Shown: positions 18,149 through 27,356, counted from the stretch's first letter. The stretch is DNA of 35,367 nt from Hellea sp. (GCA_020629545.1 JAHDDC010000006.1:44782-80148), one strand, 5' to 3'. The notes: generated by a model from the sequence alone, not told the origin. Program-made: numbers and translations.

Positions 18149-19026
18149 GAGAGCCATCCCGCTTCTTTTTGTTTTTCAAACGCGGTTATAGCATTTCTCA
18201 TTAAAACTGCGACGGTGACAGGCCCGACGCCGCCCGGTACTGGTGTTACCCAGCTTGCGATCTCCTTGACGGCCTCTGTGTCGACGTCTCCGATTATGGC
18301 CGTGCTGCCATCTTTTTCAGTGATCTGATTAATGCCAATGTCAATGACCGCGGCGCCTGGCTTGACCATGTCCGCGCCAATCAAATGCGGTTTGCCCACG
18401 GCGACGATCAATACATCAGCGCGTCTGGAGTGCGCTGCGACTGATCGGGTCATGTGATGACAAACTGTAACTGTTGCACCTTCAGCCATTAGTAAAAATG
18501 CTGCGGGTTTTCCGACGATTGCAGAATGCCCGACCATGACGACTTCCAAGCCTTTTATATCCATGCCTGTTGCTTTGAGCATTTCGACGGATGCGGCCGC
18601 TGTGCAGGGGACAAGCGCGAGGTCATCATAAACAATATTGCCTATCGATGCCGGATTCATTCCTTCAACATCTTTGAGAGGGTGGATGGCTGATTGCAAT
18701 GATCGAACATTAATGTGCTCTGGTGTTGGGCGTTGTAAAATTATTCCCAGTACATCATTGTCATCATTCATAGCGACGATGCGTGACTTGGCTTCATTTT
18801 GAGAGGTGTCAGCGGGCCAAATTTGAGGGTCAAACGGAATGCCAAGTTTTTGCGCCGTGCGCGCTTGATTGCGAATATAAACGTCTATGTCATCCTGCTG
18901 CCCAATTGAGATGGAAACCAACCGTCCGAGTTCGTGAGTTTTCTTCGCCGTTTTTATGCGGGATCTAACATCTGCAAGTATTCGCTTTCGCACGGCTTTG
19001 CCTGTCAACATTCTCGGATCGGACAT
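18145..19026 (-). CDS. folD: FolD-family methylene-THF dehydrogenase, altered cyclohydrolase site
   Basis: 293 aa, a full-length FolD. The NAD(P)-binding domain is typical (VMVGHSAIVGKPAAFLLM, ADVLIVAVGKPHLIG, WVTPVPGGVGPVTVAVLM). The THF-binding domain keeps Tyr50 and Gln98 (GIILQRPTP) but has Gln54 where nearly all FolD proteins have the catalytic Lys (Y-x3-K), and Glu121 where the motif KDVDG has Asp (here KDVEG). The Lys is needed for the cyclohydrolase step, and a Lys-to-Gln change in the human enzyme kept dehydrogenase but lost cyclohydrolase activity, as I recall. So this may be a dehydrogenase-only version. Role: oxidises methylene-THF from Sox, DMGDH-type and MetF reactions. Divergent from fdsG. 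Confidence 0.9.
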   Translation of the reverse strand: MSDPRMLTGKAVRKRILADVRSRIKTAKKTHELGRLVSISIGQQDDIDVYIRNQARTAQKLGIPFDPQIWPADTSQNEAKSRIVAMNDDNDVLGIILQRPTPEHINVRSLQSAIHPLKDVEGMNPASIGNIVYDDLALVPCTAAASVEMLKATGMDIKGLEVVMVGHSAIVGKPAAFLLMAEGATVTVCHHMTRSVAAHSRRADVLIVAVGKPHLIGADMVKPGAAVIDIGINQITEKDGSTAIIGDVDTEAVKEIASWVTPVPGGVGPVTVAVLMRNAITAFEKQKEAGWLS

Positions 19027-19125
19027 AACTCATCTCTCTTATTGATTCATCTTCGTCGAATATAGAACACGTTTCCAAAATCCACCTTTCATTGAGGCAT
19101 TTGTGAACAAAATGCTCTCCATAGC

Positions 19126-19146
19126 TAACACTTATACAATGTGTTA
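19126..19146. promoter_or_regulatory. inverted repeat in the folD-fdsG divergent region
   Basis: TAACAC and GTGTTA arms flank TTATACAAT, 66 bases before the fdsG start and about 100 before folD. The TATACAAT inside resembles a -10 element. The position suits a shared operator for the two divergent formate/C1 genes; the regulator is unknown. Confidence 0.4.
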
Positions 19147-19211
19147 TACCTTGAAGTCGGACCTCAGAAGCCGCAAACCGCAATTAACAAATCCGTTTCG
19201 GGGAACCTTGC

Positions 19212-19688
19212 ATGGTTACATTATTAAACACGATCGAAGATCCAAAGGCTCGCAATATTTGTCGTGATCATGGTGATCGACCTGATGAGCTCTTGGAAAT
19301 TCTCCATAAAGTACAAGAGGCCAAGGGGTTTTTATCCGATGGTGCGTTAAGAACAATTGCGGATGCACTCAATATATCGCGAGCCGAGATCCATGGCGTG
19401 GTCAGTTTTTACCATGATTACAAACGCAAAAAAGGCGCGAAACAAACGATAAAAATTTGTCGGGCCGAAGCTTGCCAAGCGGTAGGCGCCAACGCCCTAA
19501 TTTCGAATGCAGAAGAGGTTTTCAGAACTAAGCTGGACGAAGACAGCATTACTGTCGCATTAGAATCAACTTACTGCCTTGGAAACTGCGCTCTTGGCCC
19601 TGCGGTGATGGTTGACAACGAGTTGTACGGGCGAGTCGACATTGAACGTTTGAAGGCAATTTCCAATGCACATAAGGAAAAATCATGA
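19212..19688 (+). CDS. fdsG: NAD-dependent formate dehydrogenase gamma subunit
   Basis: 158 aa, NuoE-like thioredoxin-fold subunit. One 2Fe-2S cluster is bound by Cys83, Cys88, Cys122 and Cys126 (C-x4-C and C-x3-C). The N-terminal helical part has FYHDYKRKKGAKQTIKIC. It is first in the order G-B-A-C of soluble, oxygen-tolerant Fds formate dehydrogenases, rather than part of complex I, because FdhD follows and no other nuo genes are present. The ATG has GGGGA seven bases upstream, and its stop overlaps the fdsB start (ATGA). Confidence 0.93.
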   Translation: MVTLLNTIEDPKARNICRDHGDRPDELLEILHKVQEAKGFLSDGALRTIADALNISRAEIHGVVSFYHDYKRKKGAKQTIKICRAEACQAVGANALISNAEEVFRTKLDEDSITVALESTYCLGNCALGPAVMVDNELYGRVDIERLKAISNAHKEKS

Positions 19689-21223
19689 GCGTTACGGTCT
19701 ATATTCCTTGCGACGCGGCAGCGCTATCTATGGGTGCAAACGATGTCGCTATCGCATTGGCTGAAAAGTCTAAAGATGTGAAAATTATACGCAACGGATC
19801 CCGCGGCATGCTGTGGCTCGAGCCTCTGGTCGAAGTTGAAACTGAGAAAGGTCGTATCGCTTATGGACCTGTGACGGCCTCGGACATTGATAGTTTGATT
19901 GAAGCAGACTTTTTATCTGGCGGCGATCATGATCTGTGTCATGGACCCACAGAAGACATACCATATTTTGCCAATCAAGAACGCCTGACCTTCGCGCGCG
20001 TCGGCATTATTGATCCGCTAGATCTCGATGCATACGCAAAACATGGCGGCTTAATCGGTTTGGAAAAGTCTCTTAAAATGGAACCAGCGAAAATCGTTGA
20101 AACCGTTTTGGACTCCGGGCTTCGAGGCCGAGGCGGCGCAGGGTTTCCAACGGGTATCAAATGGAAAACAGCCCTGGCACAGCCTGACGGCCAAAAATAT
20201 ATGTGCGCCAATGCCGATGAAGGCGATAGCGGGACATTTGCGGACCGTATGTTGATGGAAGGTGATCCGTTCACTTTGATCGAAGGCATGATCATTGGGG
20301 GGCGCGCAATTGGGGCTGATACTGGATATATCTATATACGTTCGGAATATCCACACGCGATTAGAACCATGCGTAAAGCCATTAAAGTCATGGAAGATGC
20401 TGGTTGGTTGGGCGAAGATATTAAAGGCTCAGGTAGCTCTTTTAATCTCCATATTCGTGTTGGCGCTGGGGCTTATATTTGCGGCGAAGAAAGCTCTATG
20501 CTGGAAAGCATAGAAGGCAAAAGAGGTCAGGTTAAAGTCAAGCCGCCAATCCCTGCGATTAGCGGATTATTTGGCAAGCCGACGATTGTGAATAATGTCC
20601 TTACGCTCGGAACTATTCCCTATATCATGTCAGAAGGCGCAGAGGCCTATGCAATCTTTGGTCAGGGCCGCTCAAAAGGAACACAGCCTTATCAACTGGC
20701 TGGTGATATAGCGCGGGGCGGATTAGTGGAAAAAGCTTTCGGTGTTACGCTTGGGCAATTGGTTAATGATTTTGGCGGAGGAACACATTCTGGACGCCCT
20801 GTCAAAGCTATACAAACCGGGGGGCCGCTCGGCGGTTATGTAACGCCAGAACACTATGATGTTGATATGGATTATGAACATATGGCTGAAGCTGGGTCAA
20901 TGATTGGACATGGTGGTCTGGTCGTTTACAATGACACAACTGATATGACACAGATGGCCAGATACGCGATGGAGTTTTGCGAGATCGAATCTTGCGGAAA
21001 GTGTACGCCGTGCCGAATCGGTGCCGTTCGCGGAAAAGAAACAATTGATAAGATCGTGGCAGGCGAAAATGTCGAAGATAATCTCGAAATTCTTGATGAT
21101 CTATGCGCGCTGATGGAGGATGCATCATTGTGCGCAATGGGAGGGTTAACACCGCTTCCGGTTAAAACGGCAATTAAACATTTTCCAGAAGAATTTATGG
21201 GCCGAAAAGAAGCGGCGGAGTAG
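19685..21223 (+). CDS. fdsB: NAD-dependent formate dehydrogenase beta subunit
   Basis: 512 aa, NuoF-like flavin subunit. It binds FMN and NAD+ through GLRGRGGAGFPTGIKW, CANADEGDSGTFADR and GAGAYICGEESSM, and holds a 4Fe-4S cluster at Cys437, Cys440, Cys443 and Cys483 (ESCGKCTPCRIG). The first 120 residues form an extra N-terminal domain, as in Fds beta subunits. It passes electrons from the formate-oxidising alpha subunit to NAD+. AAGGA lies before the ATG; five bases separate it from fdsA (stop at 21221-21223). Confidence 0.94.
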   Translation: MSVTVYIPCDAAALSMGANDVAIALAEKSKDVKIIRNGSRGMLWLEPLVEVETEKGRIAYGPVTASDIDSLIEADFLSGGDHDLCHGPTEDIPYFANQERLTFARVGIIDPLDLDAYAKHGGLIGLEKSLKMEPAKIVETVLDSGLRGRGGAGFPTGIKWKTALAQPDGQKYMCANADEGDSGTFADRMLMEGDPFTLIEGMIIGGRAIGADTGYIYIRSEYPHAIRTMRKAIKVMEDAGWLGEDIKGSGSSFNLHIRVGAGAYICGEESSMLESIEGKRGQVKVKPPIPAISGLFGKPTIVNNVLTLGTIPYIMSEGAEAYAIFGQGRSKGTQPYQLAGDIARGGLVEKAFGVTLGQLVNDFGGGTHSGRPVKAIQTGGPLGGYVTPEHYDVDMDYEHMAEAGSMIGHGGLVVYNDTTDMTQMARYAMEFCEIESCGKCTPCRIGAVRGKETIDKIVAGENVEDNLEILDDLCALMEDASLCAMGGLTPLPVKTAIKHFPEEFMGRKEAAE

Positions 21224-21227
21224 GACT

Positions 21228-24059
21228 ATGGCAATATTAAAAGAAATAGATTACGGAACACCGGCGGTTAAATCTGACAAGTCCGTTAGCCTCGAAATTG
21301 ATGGCCATTCGATCAGTGTTCCCGAAGGAACATCGGTTATGCGGGCCGCAATGGAAGCCGGTATTCCAATCCCTAAGCTATGCGCAACCGATAGCGTCAA
21401 TGCTTTCGGCTCTTGCCGATTATGCGTTTGTAAGGTCGAGGGTAAACGCGGCACTCCCGCTTCGTGTACTACAATTGCAGAAGAGGGCTTGAAGGTCACA
21501 ACGCAAGATAGTCAGCTTGCTAAAATTCGCAAAGGCGTGATGGAGCTTTATATTTCTGACCACCCGCTCGACTGTTTAACATGTTCGGATAACGGCGATT
21601 GTGAGTTACAAGATATGGCCGGTGCAGTGGGGCTTCGCGAAGTGCGCTATGGCTATGATGGCGAAAATCACAACTATGCGCCCACTGATAATAGTAACCC
21701 ATATTTTAGCTTTGACGAAAGTAAGTGCATCGTTTGCTCTCGTTGCGTCAGAGCGTGTGATGAAGTTCAAGGAACACTAGCGCTTACTGTTGAAGGCCGT
21801 GGGTTTAAGTCGAAAATTTCGCCTTCAATGGGCGAGAGTTTTATGGAATCAGAATGTGTTTCCTGCGGGGCTTGTGTCCAGGCCTGCCCAACAGCAACAT
21901 TGCAAGAGAAGTCTGTTATTGAGCATGGTGTACCTGATCGTACCGTTTTGACGACTTGCGCCTATTGCGGCGTTGGATGCTCGTTCAAAGCGGAGCTCAA
22001 AGGTGATCAAGTTATTCGCATGGTGCCTTATAAAGACGGTAAAGCCAATCATGGACATTCATGTGTAAAAGGTCGTTTTGCGTTTGGATACGCGACCCAC
22101 AAAGACCGCATAACAGAGCCTATGATCCGTGAAAACATCACCGATCCTTGGAAAAAGGTTAGCTGGGAAGAAGCGTATACGTTTGCCGCAGACAAGTTAA
22201 AGGCCACACAGAAGAAATATGGTATCAAGTCAGTGGGCGGGATTACATCCAGCCGTTGTACCAATGAAGAAGTCTGGTTAGTTCAGCGCCTCATTCGTCA
22301 AGGCTTTAAAAACAATAACGTTGATACATGTGCAAGGGTTTGTCACTCGCCAACCGGCTATGGTCTTAAGCAGACCTTTGGGGAGTCTGCGGGAACGCAG
22401 AATTTTGATTCTGTTATGTCGGCTGATTGCATCATGATCATCGGTTCAAACCCGTCTGATGCTCACCCCGTTTTTGCGTCACAAATGAAGCGGCGATTAC
22501 GTCAGGGGGCGAAGCTCATAATTGCGGACCCACGCGCGATTGAGCTTGTAAAGACGCCCCATATTAAGGCCGACTATCACCTACCACTTCGTCCCGGAAC
22601 TAACGTTGCGCTTATTAATGCGTTCGCTTATGTTGCGGTTAAAGAGGGGCTTATTGACGAAGAATTTGTCAAAGAGCGGACGGAAAACTTTGATGAGTGG
22701 AAAAATACCATCTCAGACGAAGCCAATTCTCCGGAAAGTGTCGCGAAGATTACGGGCGTGCCAGCAGAGGACATTATTGCGGCCGCTAAAATGTTTGCGA
22801 GCCATAACAATTCAGCAATTTACTATGGGCTTGGCGTAACTGAACACTCACAAGGTTCAACAATGGTTATGGGCATGGCAAATCTGGCTATGGCCACTGG
22901 GAATATTGGCCGTCCAGGCGTTGGTGTTAATCCAATGCGGGGCCAAAACAATGTTCAGGGGTCCTGTGATATGGGGTCTTTCCCGCATGAATTTTCGGGC
23001 TATCGTCCAGTTTCTGATGATACTGTTCGTGGCTTGTTCGAAACCCAGTGGAATGCGGAACTTGATGGTGTGCCGGGATATCGCATTCCGAACATGTTCG
23101 ATGAAGCGGTTAACGGCACATATAAAGGAATGTATATTCAAGGTGAGGATGTGGCGCAATCTGACCCTAACATTCATCATGTTGAAGCTGCGCTAAAGGC
23201 GCTAGATATTCTGATTGTTCAGGATCTTTTCCTGAATGAAACGGCTCGTTTTGCACATGTATTTTTACCGGGAACTTCATTCCTGGAAAAGGATGGTACA
23301 TTCATCAATGCAGAGCGCAGGATTAATCGCGTTAGGCCCGTCATGAAATCCGCCACAGGGAAGCAAGAATGGGAAGTTACGCAGGATTTAGGCCGAGCGC
23401 TTGGTTTTGATATGGGTTTTAACTCCGCCTCAGAAATCATGGATGAAATAGCGAAGTTAACGCCAACTTTCACCAATGTGACCTTCGATCTTCTTGATGA
23501 AAAAGGAAGCTTGCAATGGCCGGTCAATGATGACCACCCTGACGGAGCGGAAGTCATGCATGTGGGTGAATTTGTACGTGGCCTTGGAAAATTTGTGCCA
23601 ACTGAATATGTTCCAACGACCGAAAAGACTAATCGGAAATTCCCGTTATTACTCACGACAGGTCGCATCTTGTCTCAATATAATGTTGGCGCTCAAACTC
23701 GCCGAACCCATAACTCAGATTGGCATGAGGAAGACGTTCTCGAAATTCATCCTTCAGACGCTGAGGCACAAGGTGTCCAAGATGGTCAGTGGGTATCGCT
23801 CAAGTCGCGTAAAGGTGAAATTACGCTTCGCGCTCGTCATTCAAGCCGCATGCAGCCCGGTGTTGTCTATACCACTTTCCATCACCCTGATACCGGCGCT
23901 AATGTTGTGACAACTGAAAATGTCGATTGGGCGACTTCTTGTCCGGAGTATAAAGTGACTGCGGTTGCCATTGCGCCCGCTAATCACAAATCCGATTGGC
24001 AGAAACGTCACGAGGCTGAGAGCGACGGGTATCGCCAGATATTCGAACCGGCTGAGTAA
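21228..24059 (+). CDS. fdsA: NAD-dependent formate dehydrogenase alpha subunit (Mo)
   Basis: 943 aa catalytic subunit that oxidises formate to CO2 at molybdenum bis-MGD. In order: 2Fe-2S ferredoxin domain (Cys52, 63, 66, 80), His-ligated 4Fe-4S (His112, Cys116, 119, 125), two 4Fe-4S ferredoxin motifs (Cys167/170/173/177 and Cys210/213/216/220), the 4Fe-4S of the catalytic domain (Cys244/247/251/279) and the Mo ligand Cys372 in ARVCHSPTG. Because Mo is held by Cys and not selenocysteine, no UGA recoding is needed. The C-terminal dinucleotide-binding domain runs from about 820. This matches FdsA of aerobic bacteria in length and cluster set. It is the end of the C1 oxidation route in the window. 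Confidence 0.95.
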   Translation: MAILKEIDYGTPAVKSDKSVSLEIDGHSISVPEGTSVMRAAMEAGIPIPKLCATDSVNAFGSCRLCVCKVEGKRGTPASCTTIAEEGLKVTTQDSQLAKIRKGVMELYISDHPLDCLTCSDNGDCELQDMAGAVGLREVRYGYDGENHNYAPTDNSNPYFSFDESKCIVCSRCVRACDEVQGTLALTVEGRGFKSKISPSMGESFMESECVSCGACVQACPTATLQEKSVIEHGVPDRTVLTTCAYCGVGCSFKAELKGDQVIRMVPYKDGKANHGHSCVKGRFAFGYATHKDRITEPMIRENITDPWKKVSWEEAYTFAADKLKATQKKYGIKSVGGITSSRCTNEEVWLVQRLIRQGFKNNNVDTCARVCHSPTGYGLKQTFGESAGTQNFDSVMSADCIMIIGSNPSDAHPVFASQMKRRLRQGAKLIIADPRAIELVKTPHIKADYHLPLRPGTNVALINAFAYVAVKEGLIDEEFVKERTENFDEWKNTISDEANSPESVAKITGVPAEDIIAAAKMFASHNNSAIYYGLGVTEHSQGSTMVMGMANLAMATGNIGRPGVGVNPMRGQNNVQGSCDMGSFPHEFSGYRPVSDDTVRGLFETQWNAELDGVPGYRIPNMFDEAVNGTYKGMYIQGEDVAQSDPNIHHVEAALKALDILIVQDLFLNETARFAHVFLPGTSFLEKDGTFINAERRINRVRPVMKSATGKQEWEVTQDLGRALGFDMGFNSASEIMDEIAKLTPTFTNVTFDLLDEKGSLQWPVNDDHPDGAEVMHVGEFVRGLGKFVPTEYVPTTEKTNRKFPLLLTTGRILSQYNVGAQTRRTHNSDWHEEDVLEIHPSDAEAQGVQDGQWVSLKSRKGEITLRARHSSRMQPGVVYTTFHHPDTGANVVTTENVDWATSCPEYKVTAVAIAPANHKSDWQKRHEAESDGYRQIFEPAE

Positions 24060-24060
24060 A

Positions 24061-24855
24061 ATGGAAGTTACTTTTCACGGAAGCGCTCAACCTGCCTCCC
24101 GTGAATTCGATCTCTCGGGGGAGAGAACAAGGGCTCGCTGGCATATTCCAACGGAAATGCCGGTGGCCTTTGTTTTTAATCGCCGCAACTATTCCGTCAT
24201 GATGGCAACGCCTGATGATTTGGTGGACTTTGCCATAGGTTTTTCTTTAACTGAAAACGTCATAAAAAGCCCAAAGGACATCATCAGTTTAGACGTCATC
24301 ATGAGTGAGCAGGGCGCAGATCTTCGTTTCAAAATTTCAGATGATTGTTTAGAGCGATTGGACGTAACTCAGAGACGACGAAATATGGTAGGCAGCGCTA
24401 GCTGCGGTCTTTGCGGGCTTGAGAGTGCAGATGTTTTATTTCGATCTTTGCCAAAGGTATCAGAGGTTCCGGTTAATCCGGATATTGCTATTGTTACCAA
24501 AGCTATTGCCTCGCTGAGAAATCACCAGCCTCTTAATCAATTGACACGAAGCGTACATGCAGCTGCATGGGTCGATAAAACAGGTGCAATTAAATTTGCC
24601 CGAGAAGACGTTGGGCGGCACAATGCCCTCGACAAGCTCTTGGGCGCTATCGCCCAGTCTGATGTCGATATTGGCGATGGATTTGTTTTGATGTCTAGCC
24701 GATGTTCTTACGAAATTATTGAAAAGGCAGCATCTCAAGGCGTAAAAATGTTAGTTTCCGTCTCAGCGCCGACCGCTTTTGCCTTGCGCAAAGCCCAAGA
24801 GGTGAATATGGCGATTTTCGCCAAATCAGGCGAAGGCGCAGTTCGGCTGCTTTAA
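24061..24855 (+). CDS. fdhD: formate dehydrogenase sulfurtransferase
   Basis: 264 aa from ATG 24061, one base after the fdsA stop; an open frame back to 23965 lies in fdsA. FdhD (called FdsC in fds operons) moves sulfur from a cysteine desulfurase to bis-MGD to activate formate dehydrogenase. The hallmark C-x2-C is seen in SASCGLCG (about residues 116-123), with later family segments REDVGRHNALDKLLG and LMSSRCSYEIIEKAA. It is coupled to fdsA, which fits its maturation role. The next gene is a transporter 12 bases away; the small FdsD subunit that usually follows is not seen. Confidence 0.93.
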   Translation: MEVTFHGSAQPASREFDLSGERTRARWHIPTEMPVAFVFNRRNYSVMMATPDDLVDFAIGFSLTENVIKSPKDIISLDVIMSEQGADLRFKISDDCLERLDVTQRRRNMVGSASCGLCGLESADVLFRSLPKVSEVPVNPDIAIVTKAIASLRNHQPLNQLTRSVHAAAWVDKTGAIKFAREDVGRHNALDKLLGAIAQSDVDIGDGFVLMSSRCSYEIIEKAASQGVKMLVSVSAPTAFALRKAQEVNMAIFAKSGEGAVRLL

Positions 24856-24867
24856 AGGATTAAATCA

Positions 24868-26106
24868 ATGCGGGCTGTTCTAACCTCAGTCGGTGCTCTT
24901 TTGATTTCAGCTGCTATCCTCCTAGCAGGGGGCGGACTTTTGAGTACGCTTATCGCAGTGCGTGCCAAGCTCGAGGGCTTTCCATTATTGTCAATTGGGT
25001 TACTGACTTCGGCATATTATGCCGGGTTTATTCTTGGATGCATTTATACGCCGCATCTGGTTAAGCGTGTCGGCCATGTCCGCGTCTTTGCGGCGTTGTC
25101 CGCGTTAACGGCGGCGGGCACGCTAATCCATGTTTTAGCCGTCAATATTCCCATTTGGATCGGGCTTCGTTTAGTCATTGGGTTTAGTTTTGCTGGTCTG
25201 TATGTTTTGATTGAGAGCTGGATAAACGAACAATCGCCGAACGAACAGCGCGGACAGGTTTTATCGTTTTATCGGATGGTGGATCTAGCAGCCGTAACAG
25301 CCGGACAGTTTATGTTGAGTATGGCTGACCCCGAGAGTTTTGTGCTGTTTTCAGTAGTTGCGATTTGCATTTGCCTGGCAATTTTTCCAGTTTCAATTTC
25401 TACATCTCAATCGCCCAAACCTGTTACTCAGACATCACTCAATCTTAAAAAGCTCATACGGGTTTCACCGCTGGCATCGTTTGGTTGTTTCGCAGTTGGT
25501 ATGACAAATGGTGCTTTTTGGGGTGTTGCACCAATTTTTGTAACAGAGCTAGGGCATTCTGTGCTGATGGTGTCTACATTTATGAGCGTAGTCATATTTG
25601 CGGGTGCTATGCTGCAATGGCCGACGGGCTGGTTGTCAGATAAATTCGGTCGACGGATCATGATCGCTTTGATCTCGGTTGGTGGTATTGGCGCTGGATT
25701 ATTTCTTTGGCTTTTCGCACCTGAAAACAAAGTCATGATGCTGATTGGTGGTGCTCTTTATGGATTCTTTGCGATGCAAATATTCGGCTTATGCGCCGCC
25801 CATGCCAATGATCGGGCGGAACCGCACGAGTTTGTCGCTATCAGCGGCGGACTCTTACTTATATATGGGTTAGGGTCAATCCTCGGACCATCGGTTGCAC
25901 CCATATTCATGACGGAATTCGGCCCCGAGGCACTGTTCGTTTATACCGCCGGTGTTCACGCCAGTTTGGTATTATATACAATAATAAGATCCATTCGGGT
26001 AAATGCTCCGCTGGATAATGCGGATTACGTGACGATTGCTCGGCCCCGCTCTATGGCGTTAATGCGCAGGATTGATCCGAGAGTTCGTCGTAAGAAGAAG
26101 GTCTAA
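24868..26106 (+). CDS. MFS transporter, YcaD-like
   Basis: 412 aa membrane protein with about 12 hydrophobic segments by eye, starting with LLISAAILLAGGGLLSTLIA. The conserved loop between segments 8 and 9 is GWLSDKFGRRIM (near 252-263), and the general layout recalls YcaD-type MFS carriers. The Lys/Arg-rich end (RRIDPRVRRKKKV) is cytoplasmic. It lies 12 bases after fdhD with AGGA before the ATG, so is probably the last gene of the fds operon. Substrate unknown; its place invites a C1 or organic acid role, but I do not claim it. It ends 13 bases from the convergent AraC-family gene with no visible hairpin. Confidence 0.85.
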   Translation: MRAVLTSVGALLISAAILLAGGGLLSTLIAVRAKLEGFPLLSIGLLTSAYYAGFILGCIYTPHLVKRVGHVRVFAALSALTAAGTLIHVLAVNIPIWIGLRLVIGFSFAGLYVLIESWINEQSPNEQRGQVLSFYRMVDLAAVTAGQFMLSMADPESFVLFSVVAICICLAIFPVSISTSQSPKPVTQTSLNLKKLIRVSPLASFGCFAVGMTNGAFWGVAPIFVTELGHSVLMVSTFMSVVIFAGAMLQWPTGWLSDKFGRRIMIALISVGGIGAGLFLWLFAPENKVMMLIGGALYGFFAMQIFGLCAAHANDRAEPHEFVAISGGLLLIYGLGSILGPSVAPIFMTEFGPEALFVYTAGVHASLVLYTIIRSIRVNAPLDNADYVTIARPRSMALMRRIDPRVRRKKKV

Positions 26107-26119
26107 GTCTCTAAAAAGA

Positions 26120-27085
26120 TTACTTGCTTTCGCGTTCTTGTTTAGGCGTAACGCCGTATTTCGATCTGAAAGTTTTAGAGAAGTATGACGTAGAGCTAAA
26201 GCCCGTGGCATATGCGATTTCCGATAGATGCATCGTCGTTTGGCGAAGTAATATTCGGGCGCGTTCAAGGCGAAGATATTGATAATATCGAGCGGGTGTC
26301 TCTTCGAGTTGGGCTTGAAACAAGCGTTCTAATTGCCGTGTCGAAAGCCCAATTGATTTGGCCAGTTTGGCGATAGAGATCGGCGACTCGATATAAGCCT
26401 CCATATACCCAATAGCTGCCAAGAGCTTTGGATGCGTTATTCCAGTACGTTTTTCAGCGGCCATACGCTGGAGATCTTCCGGTTCTCGGATAGAAGCATA
26501 TAAGAGCTGATCCGCGACCTGCATGCTTAAATCTCGGCCATAATCCTGTTTGATTGAATAGATCATCATATCCAGAGCCGCCATGCCCCCCGAGCAGGTA
26601 AAGCGATTGCGGTCAGCCTCAAATAGAGTCGCAGTAATAATAAGTTTGGGGTAACGCTCGGCCAGGCTCTCAATGTTCTCCCAGTGTATAGTGCAGCGGT
26701 AACCATCCAGAAGACCAGCTTCGGCCAAGGTGATTGTGCCGGTACACATACTACCCAAAGGCGTGCCATTTCGCGCAAGGCTTCGTAAGACATTAGAGGT
26801 CTTGCTATTGAGGTGGTCGTAAGCCCTTACGCCTGAACATACAAAAAGGATGTCGCATTTTGTTTTATCGGTGAGCATGCCATCGGGGTTGAACTCAACG
26901 CCGTTGCTGGCCTTGACAGGTTTTCCGTCGATTGAATACAAATCCCAGCTAAATATGGTTCTTCGTGCAACCCGATTAGCGGAACGAAGCGGTTCGATGG
27001 CTGAGGTAAACGCGATCAAAGAAAACTGCGGTGTCAGTAAAAACCCCACATGTTGTGTGTCTTTTATAGGCTGACGACCGAACAT
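26120..27085 (-). CDS. GATase1-type AraC-family regulator (GlxA/GbdR class)
   Basis: 321 aa from ATG 27085. The open frame extends to 27328, but that part overlaps the DUF1289 gene and is rejected. The N-terminal DJ-1/PfpI-like domain (about 10-190) has VGFLLTPQFSLIAFTSAIEPLRSANR, FVCSGVRA and MCTGTITLAEAGLLDGYRCTIHW. The C-terminal AraC domain runs from about 220 to the end, with two helix-turn-helix units (SIAKLAKSIGLSTRQLERLF and LSEIAYATGFSSTSYFSKTFR). This class includes GbdR (glycine betaine, dimethylglycine), CdhR (carnitine) and SouR (sarcosine). It is last in the dddP operon. Three ATGTCGT elements in the dddP-fhs intergenic region resemble half-sites bound by this class, so it probably controls dddP and fhs. 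Ligand unproven. Confidence 0.88.
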   Translation of the reverse strand: MFGRQPIKDTQHVGFLLTPQFSLIAFTSAIEPLRSANRVARRTIFSWDLYSIDGKPVKASNGVEFNPDGMLTDKTKCDILFVCSGVRAYDHLNSKTSNVLRSLARNGTPLGSMCTGTITLAEAGLLDGYRCTIHWENIESLAERYPKLIITATLFEADRNRFTCSGGMAALDMMIYSIKQDYGRDLSMQVADQLLYASIREPEDLQRMAAEKRTGITHPKLLAAIGYMEAYIESPISIAKLAKSIGLSTRQLERLFQAQLEETPARYYQYLRLERARILLRQTTMHLSEIAYATGFSSTSYFSKTFRSKYGVTPKQERESK

Positions 27086-27089
27086 GTAT

Positions 27090-27356
27090 TTAGTCTGTTT
27101 TGGCCGCGCGTCTACGTTTGTTGACGCGTCTGCGTTTTCGGCGTTCTTCGAGTTTTGCCCGCAGTGGCGGCATACGGCCTGGAAGATCCGCCAATATTTG
27201 GTCTCGTTCTTCCTTGGTTTTTTCAGTCCAATAGGCGATCTCATCCGGTGTACGGCCACACCCAAAACACATATTGCTTTCTTTATCCATTGAACAAATG
27301 AGCTGGCACGGACTATCCGTGGGCTCAAACTCTGAGAGATCTACGTCATGGGCCAT
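27090..27356 (-). CDS. DUF1289 domain-containing small protein
   Basis: 88 aa. The family signature is visible: SPCQLICSMDKESNMCFGCGRTPDEIAYW, with four cysteines (C-x3-C, then C-x2-C) that may bind metal, followed by an Arg/Lys-rich C-terminal tail (LEERRKRRRVNKRRRAA). Its ATG directly abuts the dddP stop (TAA ATG), and its own stop lies four bases before the regulator start. Function unknown; DUF1289 proteins are common and often neighbours of unrelated genes. The gene is certain by motif and fit. Confidence 0.88.
   Translation of the reverse strand: MAHDVDLSEFEPTDSPCQLICSMDKESNMCFGCGRTPDEIAYWTEKTKEERDQILADLPGRMPPLRAKLEERRKRRRVNKRRRAAKTD

Noticed and set aside
19212-21223. Complex I (nuoE/nuoF) fragment
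   Set aside because: The genes are followed by a molybdenum formate dehydrogenase alpha subunit and FdhD, not by other nuo genes.
21228-24059. Selenocysteine formate dehydrogenase
   Set aside because: The Mo ligand position is encoded as Cys372 and the frame has no internal UGA.
26107-26119. Terminator between the MFS and AraC genes
   Set aside because: Only 13 bases separate the two stops and no stem-loop with a T run is visible.
27086-27328. N-terminal extension of the AraC-type regulator to 402 aa
   Set aside because: It lies in another frame of the DUF1289 gene, which has a clear family motif, and the extension has no similarity to the GATase1 domain start; the ATG at 27085 fits the domain boundary.
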